A DNA stretch of 64,000 nucleotides from Muscardinus avellanarius (Eukaryota > Chordata > Mammalia > Rodentia > Gliridae). The stretch's first letter is position 1. Every line of letters starts with the position of its first letter. The stretch is taken from assembly GCA_963383645.1 (NCBI GenBank), contig OY726559.1, positions 116,487,441-116,551,440 on the forward strand, in the 5' to 3' direction. Of this stretch, positions 45,974 to 57,737 are shown in pieces. The position numbers were made by a program, and so were the translations under genes. Under the pieces are notes generated by a model. The model did not search any database and had not been told where the DNA came from. It saw nothing but the letters and a program-made list of their open reading frames with translations.

Positions 45974-47406
45974 GAAAGAAAACAACTTCCAGCCAAAAAT
46001 TTCCTACCCAGCAAAACTTTCTATCAAATTAGATGGAGAAATAAGAAGCTTCCATGACAAACAGAAACTGAAGGAATTTATGTCCTCAAAACCAGCACTA
46101 GAGAAAATACTCAAAGAGATTAACTATAAAGAAGAAATAGGTAACACACATCAGAACTAGAGAAACAAGATTTTCCATCCAACAGACAACTAAGATTGGT
46201 TATCTGTGGAGATTCATTATTTATGTTAGTCTTTTACCTATCTCTAAATTGTATTGTTTGCCTTTATTGTTGTTAATTTTTAGGATTTCTAGTTGGAATA
46301 TTAATATACCTTCAGATATAGCATTTGGAAATATTTTATCCCATTCTATTAGTAACTGTTAACTCTGTTTACATTGTCTTTGGATATACAATATGCTTTT
46401 TATTTTTTAGGGAGTTTGTATACTCTTCTGTTGCCTGTGCCATTGAAATCATAACCAAGAAATCACTGCCAATTTCAATGTTGTGAGGTTTTATGACCCA
46501 GATTTTCTCCTAAAAGTTTATAGTCTTAAGATTTATATTTAGGTCTTTTATCTATGTTGAGTTAATATTTGTATATGGGATTAGGTAAGGGTCCAATTTT
46601 ATTCTTTTCCATGTAATTATTATTTTTCAACAATATTTAGTTAAAAGATTATTATTCCCACCACCAAATGTTCGTGGAAACCTTGTCAAAAATAACTTGA
46701 CAATATAGGGAAGAATTTAGCTCTAGGCTTTTATTTAACTCCAATGGTTTATATATCTGCCTTTAGAATAGTACTACACTGTTTCAATTATTGTAGCTTT
46801 ATATGGTTTGAAATCAGAAAATATACATCTTCTAGCTTTGTTCTTTTTCAAGATCGTTGTGGGTACCTAGAGTCCATATTCCATATTAGGATAGATTTTT
46901 TTTCTGAAAAATAAATATATAAATATATGATAGTTTCACCTAAAAAATAGAAAAAATAGATTCTCTGGTAAGAAAGAAAGCAAAAAGAAATATTGAAATG
47001 TTATCTTTAAGTCATCAAAAGCTTGGTATCAGACAAATGAAACTGTTATGTGAGATTATCATTTTTAATTTTTGATAAATTGCTATAATACTAGGTGTCA
47101 ATCACTAAGCCAAGCATGGGAGAAAGGGATAGGGAGAGAATGGGGTGGGGATTGGGTGGGGGCTGACTGGGCAATGTGTGCATGTATGTCTACAAAAGTA
47201 TGTATCCCACTATGATGTATGAATACAGTGCACCAATTAAAAAAATAAAAATAAAAATAAAAATAAAAAAAGATACCCAAATTTATTCAATGAGCTTTAG
47301 AGCAAATGAGTTTTATTCCTCAAAAGTTTTCTATCATATTATGGTAATTCAGCAACTTTAATAATTCTTTGTAAAGGAAAAGAACAGTACAAAACAACAT
47401 TCTTAC

Positions 47407-47625
47407 TGAGTACCTTATAAGCTGGTAACATTACTGCTATGTGCCTGACATACAGTATTTAATATACTGATTACTTAATTTCAATTCTCATAGCAAACTA
47501 TGCTTAGAAGCATTATGCTCATTTTATTGAAGAGGAAATTGAGATTCTGGAAGGTTAGTAACTTGCTTACATTAATAAAGCCAGGTTTTATACCCAAATT
47601 TGTCTGGCTCCAAAATGGGTGTCTG
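47407..47625 (+). repeat. MIR SINE relic
   Basis: It contains the MIR core order 'ctcattttattgaagaggaaattgagattctgg', 'aaggttagtaacttgcttac' and 'ggttttatacccaaatttgtctggctcc', clearly derived from the MIR consensus though decayed. Confidence 0.75.
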
Positions 47626-48759
47626 CTACCACAACACTACCTTCTGCTGCAGGACTATGTCTTACTAAACAACTCTAGACAAACATGTAGGGCCGTAGCA
47701 GCTCCTTTTCTGAACACAGCTGGAGACACTGCTGCTCATCCTGCTCCTTTGACTCCTCCTCCCCTCAATGCGAAGACACTTACTATCCTCCAGGAAGACT
47801 TGGGAGACACCCTCACTCACTGGCAGTACACTTAAGAACAATTTCCAAGGGTGGATCCCTGCTACAGATAACTCATCTCTTCACATTTTATATATCTCAT
47901 TATATTTAATGACTCTCATTAGCTTCAATTCCAGAGGGCGGCATTTTCTGACCTAGTCCTTTCAGCACACCTCATGTGAAGCTCACCACAGCCTAATGAT
48001 GAGCAACCACAATCAGTCTTGCAATTTTTTTAAAGTTTCTATATCACATTCCCCTAACAGTCAAAACTTCCTATTTCAGCTCTGTTCCCCTACTTCCTCT
48101 GTGCTCTCAGACTTCCCCAGTCTGAGTATTGGATTCTATATATGAAAGATCCCTGAATGGCTTGGGATTGTCTTTATCTACCTTGGCTTCATCCTTATCT
48201 ACAAATTCTAGCCAGAACATTCCAGATGTTGATGATCTTAAACAGCAGGTTCTTTGAGAGCTGTGATAAATCAGGAAATCGGGTATACAATATTCTTAGA
48301 TTTCATAGGCAGAGAAAGGAACCCCATGTACAGACATTGAGGAAATGTATGCTCAGGGACCAAAGAGCAGATGTTTCTGGATGAAGGATGAGTTAGAAAT
48401 TTTAGATACAAAATCAAGTTGGAGGCAGGCTGTGAAGAGCTTTAAATAGGATTGTGTGAAGTAGGCAGGGGAAAAGTCAATGTAGAATACTGTTTAATCA
48501 AATAAGCGAAGGAATAGGAAACATGATATTCCAGAAGCCCTCCCCCAACAAAATGAGAGAGAATATGAGTGAATTCTAGTAAATAATGGAAAAGACAATA
48601 AAATGTATTTTATAGTAGTATAGTAAAACCATAACATATTGTCAAAGAATAGATTATAGATCAATGTAACTAAATAAATAGACCAGAAACAGGTCCTTAC
48701 ATATTAATTGAGATATGGGCTGTCTGTTACATAGTCAAAATGAAAAGTACTTATAAAAG
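47626..48759. other. Unassigned intergenic stretch
   Basis: It contains only short open frames (up to about 75 codons) without recognisable similarity, and no classifiable repeat. Confidence 0.4.
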
Positions 48760-48770
48760 TGCATGGTCCA

Positions 48771-48973
48771 AGCCAGGTGTGGTGGTACACATTTGTAATT
48801 CCAGTACTTGAGAGGCTGAAACAGGAAGATAGCAAGTTTGAAGCCAGCCTTGGCAATTTAGCGAGGCTCTCAACAACCTAACGAGACCCTGTTTCCTGAT
48901 TTAAAAAAAAAATTGGGCTAGGGGTATAACTTGGTCTAGCCTTTGAGTTCAATCCCCAAAGCCAAAATAAAAA
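48771..48973 (+). mobile_element. B1-ID composite SINE
   Basis: A full-length copy starting AGCCAGGTGTGGTGGTACAC. It is flanked by the 11-bp duplication TGCATGGTCCA (48760-48770 and 48974-48984). The tRNA-like part is diverged. Confidence 0.88.
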
Positions 48974-48984
48974 TGCATGGTCCA

Positions 48985-51157
48985 CAGTAATCGTATGATA
49001 AATTTTAGTGACCACTTTCATTATATTGCGGTGTTGTGATTATTATTACAAATCAGTAAGGAAAAGAAAGACTCTTTGAGAAGTTCAGTGGTAAGGAAGA
49101 AGTACAGGAGTAGAAAGAGTAGAAAGAGCAGCCTTCAAAAAGAAGGAAATTAAAGTCTGAGCTGGTAACCCAGTAAGTGCTCAATAAAAACTTACTGAAC
49201 ATCAAATAATACATATAAGCCAAGGGGAGGAAGACTGTAGAATATCAGAGAAGGAACTCAATGCCAGCTCAAGGACCTACAAGAAATGCTAGAAGTGAAA
49301 TCAAGAGCACCAGGAGAAATCAGCTGTGGGGAGAGATAAAATGCCCTATACATTTGAAACAAAAAGGAGACTAAGATGCACAAAGATATAATTTCTTCCT
49401 TGTTTGGTAGTTGTAGTCTCTGAAAGGACGCCTCCCTTTATCACCTGCATCTCAATCACCCCAGGTAGTCATTCAAAAAGCAAATTCCTAGACTCCAGCA
49501 AAGACCCACAAAATCATAATTTCTAATAAATGGAGTCCAGGAACCTGAGTTTTAATAGTTTGTGACCCAGTAGCTTCCTTTGAAGAGAATGAAATCAAGA
49601 GAATTCATACCTGTCAGCCTATGGAGAAAGCAAAACTGACACTTTGCCCATCTACCATTACGACTAAGCACATCAAGTCCCATCACTGAAGAGAAAAATT
49701 CTTTACACCATGAGATAAGCTAAAAATAAGAAAAATGTACCTCCCTTTAGTCTTCTGAAATCAACAAAACCTTGAGCCCTTTCCCATAAACTGAACTTTC
49801 TACAGTAAAAAAAAAAAAAACTTTATCTCTGACTTGCAATATTGATATCTATGACAATCATGTGGGAAAACTGCTATTTTTCCACATGAACAGACCAACT
49901 GTATGTTTGGTAACCTAGTGGGGTCCCCCCCCCTTTAAATGTCTACCATGTCATTATTCAAGGAAACATTCTTCTCAAGATTGGACTCCTAATGCTTTTT
50001 AAATCACTTCCACCTTAACAAAGGAGGTATGGTGATCCACTAAAAGGAACATGGAGAGTGAGAGAGGGGTGAAAAGAATAGAGAAGTCTGAAAACCCTCC
50101 TGAAAGGTCTTAGAAAGGAATAAGGAGAGATCACCAGGCAGTATTCAGATCTTGGGCAAGACTGAATGTCATAAACCTGTAGAGAGATCTAAGGCATCAG
50201 AGTAGATGGTACTTCCTAGCACCCAACAGTCGGGAAAAAAGCAGCAAAGAAAATGGTTAATCCGAGGTTTGGGACTGGCAGGGCAGCTCTGAGAAACAGA
50301 AAAGGATCTAAGGACAGTCAGTGGTTCCCACAAAGGCTTAAAGATGTGGGAGGAAGAAGACCCTCACAGAACCTCTCCTAGGCACAAACTATATGTGTAT
50401 TGTGAAGGGAAAGAAGTTCACAGCAAATTTCCCACGCAAAACCTTACACTCCATGCTCAATTACTATAGAAAAGAAGAGCCTTGCAACTTTTCAGGTAAA
50501 AGAAAATAACAATATGGAATGTTACTAGGAGCTACGTAGCACTGTCTGGCCACTTACTCCTTTTTTAACTTCACAATAAATCTTTGAATCAGAGATCCTA
50601 AAACTTCTCAGTGTGAAAAATAAGGTTTTCAAAAGTTGCCACGAGCAAAAAGACACCTAGCTCATCCATGACATAGTTCAGATTTCAACTCAAGCACGAT
50701 CAACTGCAAGACTCATTCTCATTAGTCTCACTGGCCCACACTAACTTGACCAGGAATAGACTGGCTCCATAGAGAAAGGAAAAGAGCATCATCAAAGGAA
50801 AGCCAGATCTCTGGTGAGCAAGGGGCTGCATGCAGCATTCGAAGAAAGAGTGAAGGACTTAGGGACATGTCTTGGCTACAGGACTGCAAAGAATGAGAGA
50901 AAGACAGCAATGAACAAGCAACAGGGAGCTATAACTATTTTATCTGATTACTGTTTACAAGAATGTGGGGGGGGGTAAGAGCTGGGTGGAGAAGGAAGTA
51001 AAAGGAAGAAAATGAGATTATCCCATTTACCACCATTATCTGTGACATCTTTCAAAAGAGGTGGAGTAGGCAGCAAAAAGGAAATTAACACAGGCTGTGT
51101 CCAGATAAAAAAGAGTCACCTTGCCTGGCAGGAGGTGGCCACTCTCATTACAACCTT
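48985..51157. other. Unassigned intergenic stretch
   Basis: About 2.2 kb without a recognisable gene. The part near 50560-50690 has weak MIR-like character (a decayed 'cacaataaatctttgaatcagagatcc' block), but I would not call it firmly. No splice-bounded coding sequence was seen. Confidence 0.4.
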
Positions 51158-51166
51158 AATCCAATT

Positions 51167-51310
51167 CTTTTCTTTTTTTTTTTTTTTTTGGTGGTACTGG
51201 GGGTGGAACCCAGGGGCTTTTCTACCTCGGGACTATACTCCCAGACCTATTTCTATATTTTATTTGGAAACAGGGTCTCACTAAGTTGCTGAGAGCCTCA
51301 CTAAGTGGTC
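51167..51310 (-). mobile_element. B1-ID SINE, 5' truncated (tRNA-like half)
   Basis: A T-run, then 'ggtggtactgggggtggaacccaggggc', 'tttggaaacagggtctcactaagttgctgagagcc'. The B1 head is absent. Short direct repeats AATCCAATT flank it (51158-51166 and 51311-51319). Confidence 0.8.
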
Positions 51311-51584
51311 AATCCAATTTTTTCTTCTGCCCACTTTGGAGAATGACCTGTCAGGATTGAATGGCTTTCTTTGACATGCTTACCCACTGCTGACAACAAC
51401 CACAAGGCACCATGATTGAGGCCCACAATTTTAAAAGTGTGATGATAAAATCTAGGGTATACATGAAGGGGAAACCAATGCACTGAAAAGACATTTTAAA
51501 GGGCATACCCTTCCTAACAGCAGTTTCATACTTTAGAGGAATTTGCATGTATGGTAATAATGTTTACAGTAATACCTATATTTA

Positions 51585-51790
51585 TATAAAATGCTCCTCA
51601 TGCCAAGCATTAGTATATATCCCACATTAGTATACTATCCCACAGGTAACCCTCCACTACCCTGTGGGATAGAACATTCCATGCCCCCATTTTACTGAGG
51701 AGAGTGAAGCACAGAGGTTAAATGATTTGCTATAGTTATATCCAGCATTTGAAAGCAAGCAGTATAATCCCAAGTGTGTGTTCTTAACCA
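51585..51790 (+). repeat. MIR SINE relic
   Basis: It contains 'catgcccccattttactgaggagagtgaagcacagaggttaaatgatttgct', the conserved MIR core, and MIR-like flanks. Confidence 0.75.
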
Positions 51791-52449
51791 AGGGTATCAC
51801 AGCTACCTAGGCAAGCTGTTCATTGTCCAGAGCTGCTAGGAGGTAGCCAGTTGGTACAGGAATCCAGCTCACCTAATAAGCCACGCAGCCCTAATTGGAT
51901 GCTCTATCTACCTGAGTACAGTCATCTGTTGGTATCCTTGGGGGATTCATTCCAGGACCCCACCACCAACACCATGTAACAAAATCTGCAAATGATGAAG
52001 CCCCTTACATAGAATGTATGGAAATAACCTAAACAGATCCTCCTGTACACTTAAACTCATCTTTAGACTACTTTTAATACTCTGCAGGTTCAAGGTCAGC
52101 CTCAAAAATATTTCCTTAGATGCTATGTAAGTAGCTCTTAGGGAATAATGACAAGAACAAAGTTTATGCACATTCAGCAGACCCAATTATTTCTCCTCGT
52201 ATTGATCCAAGGTTGGATGAATCAGTGGTTAGTCGAATCCATGGACATAAAACCTTCAGATACAGAAGATAAACTGTACTTTTATCTTTGCTCCAAGCAC
52301 CTCCATTTGCCAAGTGGTTAAAGTGCTTAAAGGAAGCACTAAGTGCTTAAAGGAAGTCCTTCTAGTTCACACAGAAGCTCCACATGGTCTGGCTATCATC
52401 TTGCCTTAGCCGTGGCACTCTACTGACCTATTTTGTGTAGGAAGACCTT
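51791..52449. other. Unassigned intergenic stretch
   Basis: Between a MIR and a SINE. No gene or classifiable repeat is seen. A short direct repeat (AAGTGCTTAAAGGAAG, twice, around 52320-52356) is present. Confidence 0.4.
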
Positions 52450-52458
52450 TACAAAGAC

Positions 52459-52641
52459 TTTTTTTTATTTTTGGTGGTACCAGGGTTCCTTGAAACCCTT
52501 CTACCTCTGGACTACACTCCCAGACCTATTTTTTATACTTTTTTATTTGGAAACAGGGTCTCTTAAGCCAGCACGGCTGGCTTTGAACCTGCGCGATCCT
52601 CCTGTCTCCGCCTCCCAAGCACTGGGATTACAAGCATGCGC
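52459..52641 (-). mobile_element. B1-ID SINE, younger hairpin subfamily
   Basis: It carries the subfamily marks 'cccttctacctctggactacactcccagac' and AAGCCAGC-ACG-GCTGGCTT. It is flanked by the duplication TACAAAGAC (52450-52458 and 52642-52650). Confidence 0.88.
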
Positions 52642-52831
52642 TACAAAGACATTTAAGATGGCTCTGTCTGGGATAATGAATATTGAGACTTAATAGAGTC
52701 TACTCCATCCTTCTACTGGAATTCTATAAAGCACTCAGAAGAAATTAACTATGTATTATGTTTATGTAAATTTTCAAAATATAACATTATGTGAAAATTG
52801 AGTTATAAATTGTATATGCTATCAAATATAA

Positions 52832-53039
52832 TTTTTTTTGCAGTACTGGGGATGGAACCCAGGGGCATTCTACCTCTGAGATACACCTCCAGCCCTATAT
52901 TATTCTTTATTTTGAAACAGAGTCTCACTTAGTTGCAAAGGGCCTCACTAAGTAGCTGAGGCTGTCTTTAAACCACGATCCTCCTGTCTCAGCCTCCCAA
53001 ATGCTGGGATTACAAGTGTGGACCACCACATCCAGCTCC
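52832..53039 (-). mobile_element. B1-ID composite SINE, standard subfamily
   Basis: 'gcagtactggggatggaacccaggggcattctacc' through 'gctgggattacaagtgtggaccacc'. It has the full-length linker containing 'cacttagttgcaaagggcctcactaagtagctgagg'. Confidence 0.85.
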
Positions 53040-53232
53040 GAATATAAAATTTAAAACTAACAAAATGTATACACCTTATATATCACATACAACATACACA
53101 CACATTCAACAAATCTATGATCATATCTGCTTCTAAGGAAAAGGAAACTAGAACTTGGTGGTGAGAACACAGGAGACTTAGCTGTATGTACCTGCCATAT
53201 TTATCCATGTTAATTGTTTTAATATCAAAGTC

Positions 53233-53430
53233 AGCTGGGCATGGTGGCGCACGCTTGTAATCCCCATGCTTGGAAGGCAGAGACAGGAGGATCACACAGG
53301 TTCAAAGCCAGCCTCCCTGGCTTAAGAGACCCTGTTTCCAAATAAAATATAAAATAGGGCTGGGAGTGTAGCCTGGAGGTAGAAGGGTTCCATCCCCAGT
53401 ACCACCAAAATTAAAATAAAATAAAATATA
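53233..53430 (+). mobile_element. B1-ID SINE, younger hairpin subfamily
   Basis: It starts AGCTGGGCATGGTGGCGCACG and shows the shortened linker AAGCCAGCCTCCCTGGCTT, then 'gagaccctgtttccaaataaaatataaaatagggctgggag'. It ends in an A-rich tail. Confidence 0.85.
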
Positions 53431-53457
53431 TTGCACTTATTAAAAAAATCAAAGTTA

Positions 53458-56186
53458 GGACTTCCGGGAAGATGGCGACCGAGAAAAGCGGGGCTTAAGA
53501 GCCCCGCTAACAACAAATCTCCATTACCACAAAATCAGCGCCTTTCATAGCCAGAAAACACCATCACCAGTGAAACAAAAAATCACCAGGCTCCAGAGAG
53601 AAAGCGGACTGAGAACAGAGCCACAGAGGAGATACACCGGCCTCGCGCCCGAGGACGCGGCAGACGCGGCAGCAGCGCCATACTGCCGGCGGCAGCGGGG
53701 AGTTACCCGGTCGGCTACAGCAAGCCGAAGAGAGCCACTGCGGAACAGCCAGGCGGGATTTCTCCGCGCAGAGAGCATCTAAAGCTCCCAGTGGCCGAGC
53801 TCAGCACACGCTGCAGGGATTCAGAGTAGAAATCAAAATCAAGAAGAAAAACGCCAGCCCCATAGCCGAGGGCGTAGCAGCGGCGCCATATTGCCACCGG
53901 CGGCAGCAGCAGCGAATTCAGCGAGGCCAGTACAGCCACATCTGCGTACTCAAGAACAGTGAGTCAAATTGCGGGCCACAGAGGAGAAATCCCAGTACTG
54001 TACTCCCTGGGACTTGACCCAGTGGAGGAGGGGCGGTGGCAGAGATATCACACCATAGGAAAACGTGCAACCTGGCACCCCCCACAGTCTAAAGCAGCCT
54101 CTATCGGCTCTCTGGGTCGGAGACTCTGTGATAAAACCCAGTAAAGGAGTAGTGGGGTCCGAGATACTACTGACTCGAGATCCAGAACACCTTAAGGGAA
54201 GTCATAGTGACCCAAGGGAAGAACCCAGAGAAGGCACAAACATCGGAAATCATGGGAAAGAGGAATAATACTGGAGCAATTAACACCCACAACCCCACAA
54301 CATCAGAACCCGATAAAACTGAAAATCAGAGATTTCTAGAAGATCAAATCAGGAAAATAACTGTAGAAATAATAGAGGTGCTTCGAAAAGAACTCAGAGA
54401 GAGCCAAAAAGAGATAAAGGATGCAATTAATGAAGGCCTCAATTCAAAGCACAAACAACCGATTAGAACACATGGAGAACAGAATCTCGCTCTTAGAAGA
54501 TGAGCAATCCAAAAATGAACTCATAGTTTCTAATCTAGGAAAAAATATCCGACAGCAGGAATCTGATATTGAAGAAATATGGGCCCATTTTAAGAGAGCT
54601 AACCTAAGAATAATTGGAATAGAGGAGGGAAAAGAAAGTGAAACCAAAGGGATCAACAATCTCTTCAAGGAAGTAATAGCAGAAAATTTTCCAAACATAG
54701 AGCAAGAGGTCGATACAAAGGTCCAGGAAACTTATAGAACTCCCTTTAGACAGGATCGGAGAAGAGGATGCCCACGCCACATAATTGTCAAAATGACCAA
54801 TGTGGAAGCCAAGCAGAGAATCTTAAAGGCAACAAAAGCAAAGGGCCAAGTGACATTCAGAGGCAAACCAATTAGAATCACTCCAGACTTCCCAAACCAA
54901 GTCATGAGAGCCAGAAGGGCTTGGAGTAACATATTCCAAACTCTGAAAGAAAACAACTTCCAGCCAAAAATTTCCTACCCAGCAAAACTTTCTATCAAAT
55001 TAGATGGAGAAATAAGAAGCTTCCATGACAAACAGAAACTGAAGGAATTTATGTCTTCAAAACCAGCACTAGAGAAAATACTCAAAGAGATTAACTACAA
55101 AGAAGAAATAGGTAACACACACCAGAACCAGAGAAACAAGATTTTCCATCCAACAGACAATTAAGATTGGTTATCTGTGGAGATTCATTATTTATGTTAG
55201 TCTTTTACCTATCTCTAAATGGTATTGTTTGCCTTTATTGTTGTTAATTTTTAGGATTTCTAGTTGGAATATTAATATACCTTCAGATATAGCAATTGGA
55301 AATATTTTATCCCATTCTATTAGTAACTGTTAACTCTGTTTACATTGTCTTTGGATATAAAATTTTTTATTTTTTTATTTTTTAGGGAGTCTGTATACTT
55401 CTCTGTTGCCTGTGTCATTGAAATCATAACCAAGAAATCACTGCCAATTTCAATGTTATAAGGTTTTATGACCCAGATTTTCTCCTAAAAGTTTATAGTC
55501 TTAAGATTTGTATTTAGGTCTATTATCTATTTTGAGTTAATATTTGTATATGGGATTAGGTAAGGGTCCAATTTTATTCTTTTCCATGTAATTATTATTT
55601 TTTAACAATATTTAGTTAAAAGATTATCATTTCCACCACCAAATGTTCGTGGAAACCTTGTCAAAAATAACTTGACAATATAGGGAAAAATTTAGCTCTA
55701 GGCTTTTATTTAACTCCAATGGTTTATATATCTGCTTTATATGGTTTGAAATCAGAAAATATATATCTTCTAGCTTTGTTCTTTTTCAAGATCGTTTTGG
55801 GTACCTAGACTCCATATTCCATATTAGGATAGTTTTTTTCTGAAAAATAAATATATAAATATATGATAGTTTCACCAAAAAAATAGAAAAAAATATTCTC
55901 TCGTAAGAAAGAAAGCAAAAAGAAATATTGAAATGTTATCTTTAAGTCATCAAAAGCTTGGTATCAGACAAATGAAACTGTTATGTGAGATTATCATTTT
56001 TAATTTTAGATAAATTGCCATAATACTAGATGTCAACTACTAAGCCAAGCATGGGAGGGAGGGATAGGGAGAGAATGGGGTGGGGATTGGGTGGGGGCTG
56101 ACTGGGAAAAGTGTGCATGTATGTCTACAAAAGTATGTATCCTACTATGATGTATGAATACAGTGCACCAATAAAAAAAAAATTAA
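53458..56186 (+). mobile_element. ORF2-less L1-derived element, copy C (HAL1-like), uninterrupted
   Basis: A 2,729-bp element with a 16-bp target-site duplication AAAAAAATCAAAGTTA (53442-53457 and 56187-56202). Layout: GGACTTCCGGGAAGATGGCG start, GC-rich 5'UTR of about 790 bp, ORF1 (54252-55164, frameshifted), then directly a 1-kb L1-type 3' region with an antisense old-L1 fragment and a 'gtgcaccaataaa' terminus. There is no trace of endonuclease or reverse transcriptase. It aligns collinearly with copy A. Confidence 0.9.
54252..55164 (+). pseudogene. ORF1 of element copy C, one 5-bp deletion
   Basis: It begins MGKRNNTGAINTHNP at 54252. Copy A reads 'aatgaagtaaaggcctc' where this copy reads 'aatgaaggcctc' (near 54435), a 5-bp deletion that shifts the frame. 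From about 54421 the second frame stays open to the stop at 55162-55164 and carries the coiled coil, the RRM motif LRIIGIEEG and a complete C-terminal domain (KPALEKILKEI). A single lesion in an otherwise open ORF1 suggests a fairly recent insertion. Confidence 0.88.
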
Positions 56187-56194
56187 AAAAAAAT

Positions 56195-56345
56195 CAAAGT
56201 TAATCACTAAGCCAAAGATGAGAAAGAGGGAGGAAGAGGGAGTGGGGAGAACTGGGGAAGAACTAAATGAGTGATGTGTGCATGTATGCCTCTATCATCT
56301 TGTAGTCCACTAAGACGTATGACTACAAAGCACCAATAAAAATTT
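56195..56345 (+). mobile_element. L1-type 3' terminus (pre-existing, short)
   Basis: 'atcactaagccaaagatgag', a G/A-rich block, 'gtgtgcatgtatgcc' and 'gactacaaagcaccaataaaa' match the 3' terminal motif of the lineage-2 L1. Copy C was inserted at its left end. Confidence 0.7.
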
Positions 56346-56442
56346 AAAAATTTGTTTTAATAAGAGTTGAAGGAATCACGACAAAATGTTTATTACTATG
56401 AATTCTGGATAGTAGGCATGTAATTACTCAAGGTAACAATCT

Positions 56443-56862
56443 TCAGAGGAGATGTAGTGGAAACTCAAGAGCAGGAGAGTCAGAAGGCAATGCTGCGTGA
56501 CCACTAAGTGGGATGTCAGGGTTCATGCTGCAGAGGGGAGCAGCTGTGGTGATAACAAGGTCCAGGGTGTGGCCACGTGCATGGGGCTGAGGTGAGTAGA
56601 GGTGGAAATGGATGCAGCATGAGGGAAGGAAGCAGGTGCATCGCCATGTGCTTGCTGAGGGTTTCCAAAATCCTGACAATAGCCAGGGTGGGAAGAAAGA
56701 GCTGCCAAGGTCCTCTGTGAATGTGGTGGCAGAGCAAGGAGGCTGGCCAAGGGGAGGGGAGGCGAGTGTGGAAAGAGGGCAGCGAGCAGGTTCATCAGTG
56801 GAGGTGTAGTTGTCCAAGGGAGCCGCAGGAGAGCACAACCATTGCAGCACACCCGAGGACAT
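56443..56862 (-). mobile_element. Possible ancient L2/CR1-type LINE endonuclease relic
   Basis: The minus-strand translation contains ARGHTLDLVITTAAP followed about 15 residues later by PLSGH, resembling the endonuclease end 'GHTLDLV...PLSDH' of CR1/L2-clade LINEs. Three overlapping open frames cover the same stretch. No gene structure is visible. Similarity is judged by eye only. Confidence 0.4.
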
Positions 56863-57014
56863 ATGAACGACTACTCCGCACTTGGGACTGCAGAAAAGTA
56901 ACTTTCAGGAAAAATGTGATTCCCGTGAAGGGAATCAAAATTCAATTGAAACTCTAACATTGTGATTCACTGGCCCAAACTATATGTGCAGTCAGGAAGA
57001 AGCGACGATTTAGA

Positions 57015-57015
<1 letters not shown>

Positions 57016-57059
<44 letters not shown>
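57016..57059 (+). repeat. (CA)n microsatellite
   Basis: About 21 uninterrupted CA dinucleotides. Confidence 0.92.
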
Positions 57060-57061
<2 letters not shown>

Positions 57062-57737
57062 AAACCCAGGGCCTTATTAAATAAAAATAAAATTGCCAAC
57101 TGCATCAAAATAGAGGGAATGCTGATGGAGATTATCACATCAAAGGCCAAATAATCAGTTGAACAATCAATCTTGGGAAATCAAGCTGGCACAGAATGAA
57201 ATGACCTGAAGGAACATGTAAAGAAATTCCAGAATATTTTAAATAAAGAGATGGCTCTGGTTCCGGAAATGGTTCTGGTTCTGGAAACAACTGTGAGAAA
57301 GTACCAAGGAATAAAGTGACTAGATCAGAATGTGAAGAGGAAGAAAGGCAAGAACCCAAGAAGAGAACAAGAACAGGATGTCCTCTTATCCCACTTAAGA
57401 GCTGGAAGAAACTCAGCCCATTGAGTTTCTCTAACACACGCCAAGACAGGCCAAACCACATTTTCTACCACCTGGCACAAAAGGGCCTCTCTACAAGGTT
57501 GCAAACATCTTGGTGACACTGGAAAGGAGGTGCATGTCCTCTCAGCTGAGATCCCCACACTTAGAAGGCTTGCCACCTACCCCTTCACCACTCTTCAACT
57601 CGATCTGGGACGAGCAGACACCCACTACATCCTACTCTACTTATTCTCCAAACTCCCCTCCACTCTTGAAGTGGTCTTTTTTCCTAATCTGGATTCAGAT
57701 GGAAAGGGAAAAAATCATCTATCAAATAGCATCTTCT
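57060..57737. other. Unassigned intergenic stretch
   Basis: It contains a short purine-rich part (57250-57380) and open frames of 66-108 codons on both strands without recognisable domains. No repeat family is assigned. Confidence 0.4.

Larger units (their letters stand above)
38130..46158 (+). pseudogene. ORF1 of element copy A, frameshifted and split
   Basis: The frame opens at ATG 38130 (MGKRNNTGAM) and contains coiled-coil heptads (NRLEHMENRISLLEDD) and the RRM signature LRIIGIEKG. An extra base in an A-run near 38720 shifts the frame (compare the other copy, which reads on through ATKAKGQVTF). The coding sequence is then cut at 38827 by an inserted L1. It resumes at 45974 with the C-terminal domain (KISYPAKLSIKLDGEIRSF) and ends near 46158. 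It is homologous to ORF1 of the inserted L1. Confidence 0.85.
37324..47267 (+). mobile_element. ORF2-less L1-derived element, copy A (HAL1-like), interrupted by an inserted L1
   Basis: The element starts GGACTTCCGGGAAGATGGC, has a GC-rich 5'UTR and ORF1 (from 38130), is interrupted by the minus-strand L1 at 38827-45958, then finishes ORF1 (to about 46158) and goes straight into an L1-type 3' end with no ORF2. A 12-bp duplication AAAAGATACCCA flanks it (37312-37323 and 47268-47279). Without the inserted L1 and the duplicated target it is about 2.8 kb. It is collinear with the copy at 53458-56186, so the ORF2-less structure is a family trait and not a private deletion. Confidence 0.85.

Noticed and set aside
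45443..46014. Arg/Ala/Gly-rich minus-strand open frames at 45443-45658 and 45704-46014
   Set aside because: They are readings of the 22-bp CpG-rich minisatellite in the L1 5'UTR and run past the L1 boundary into the target-site duplication.
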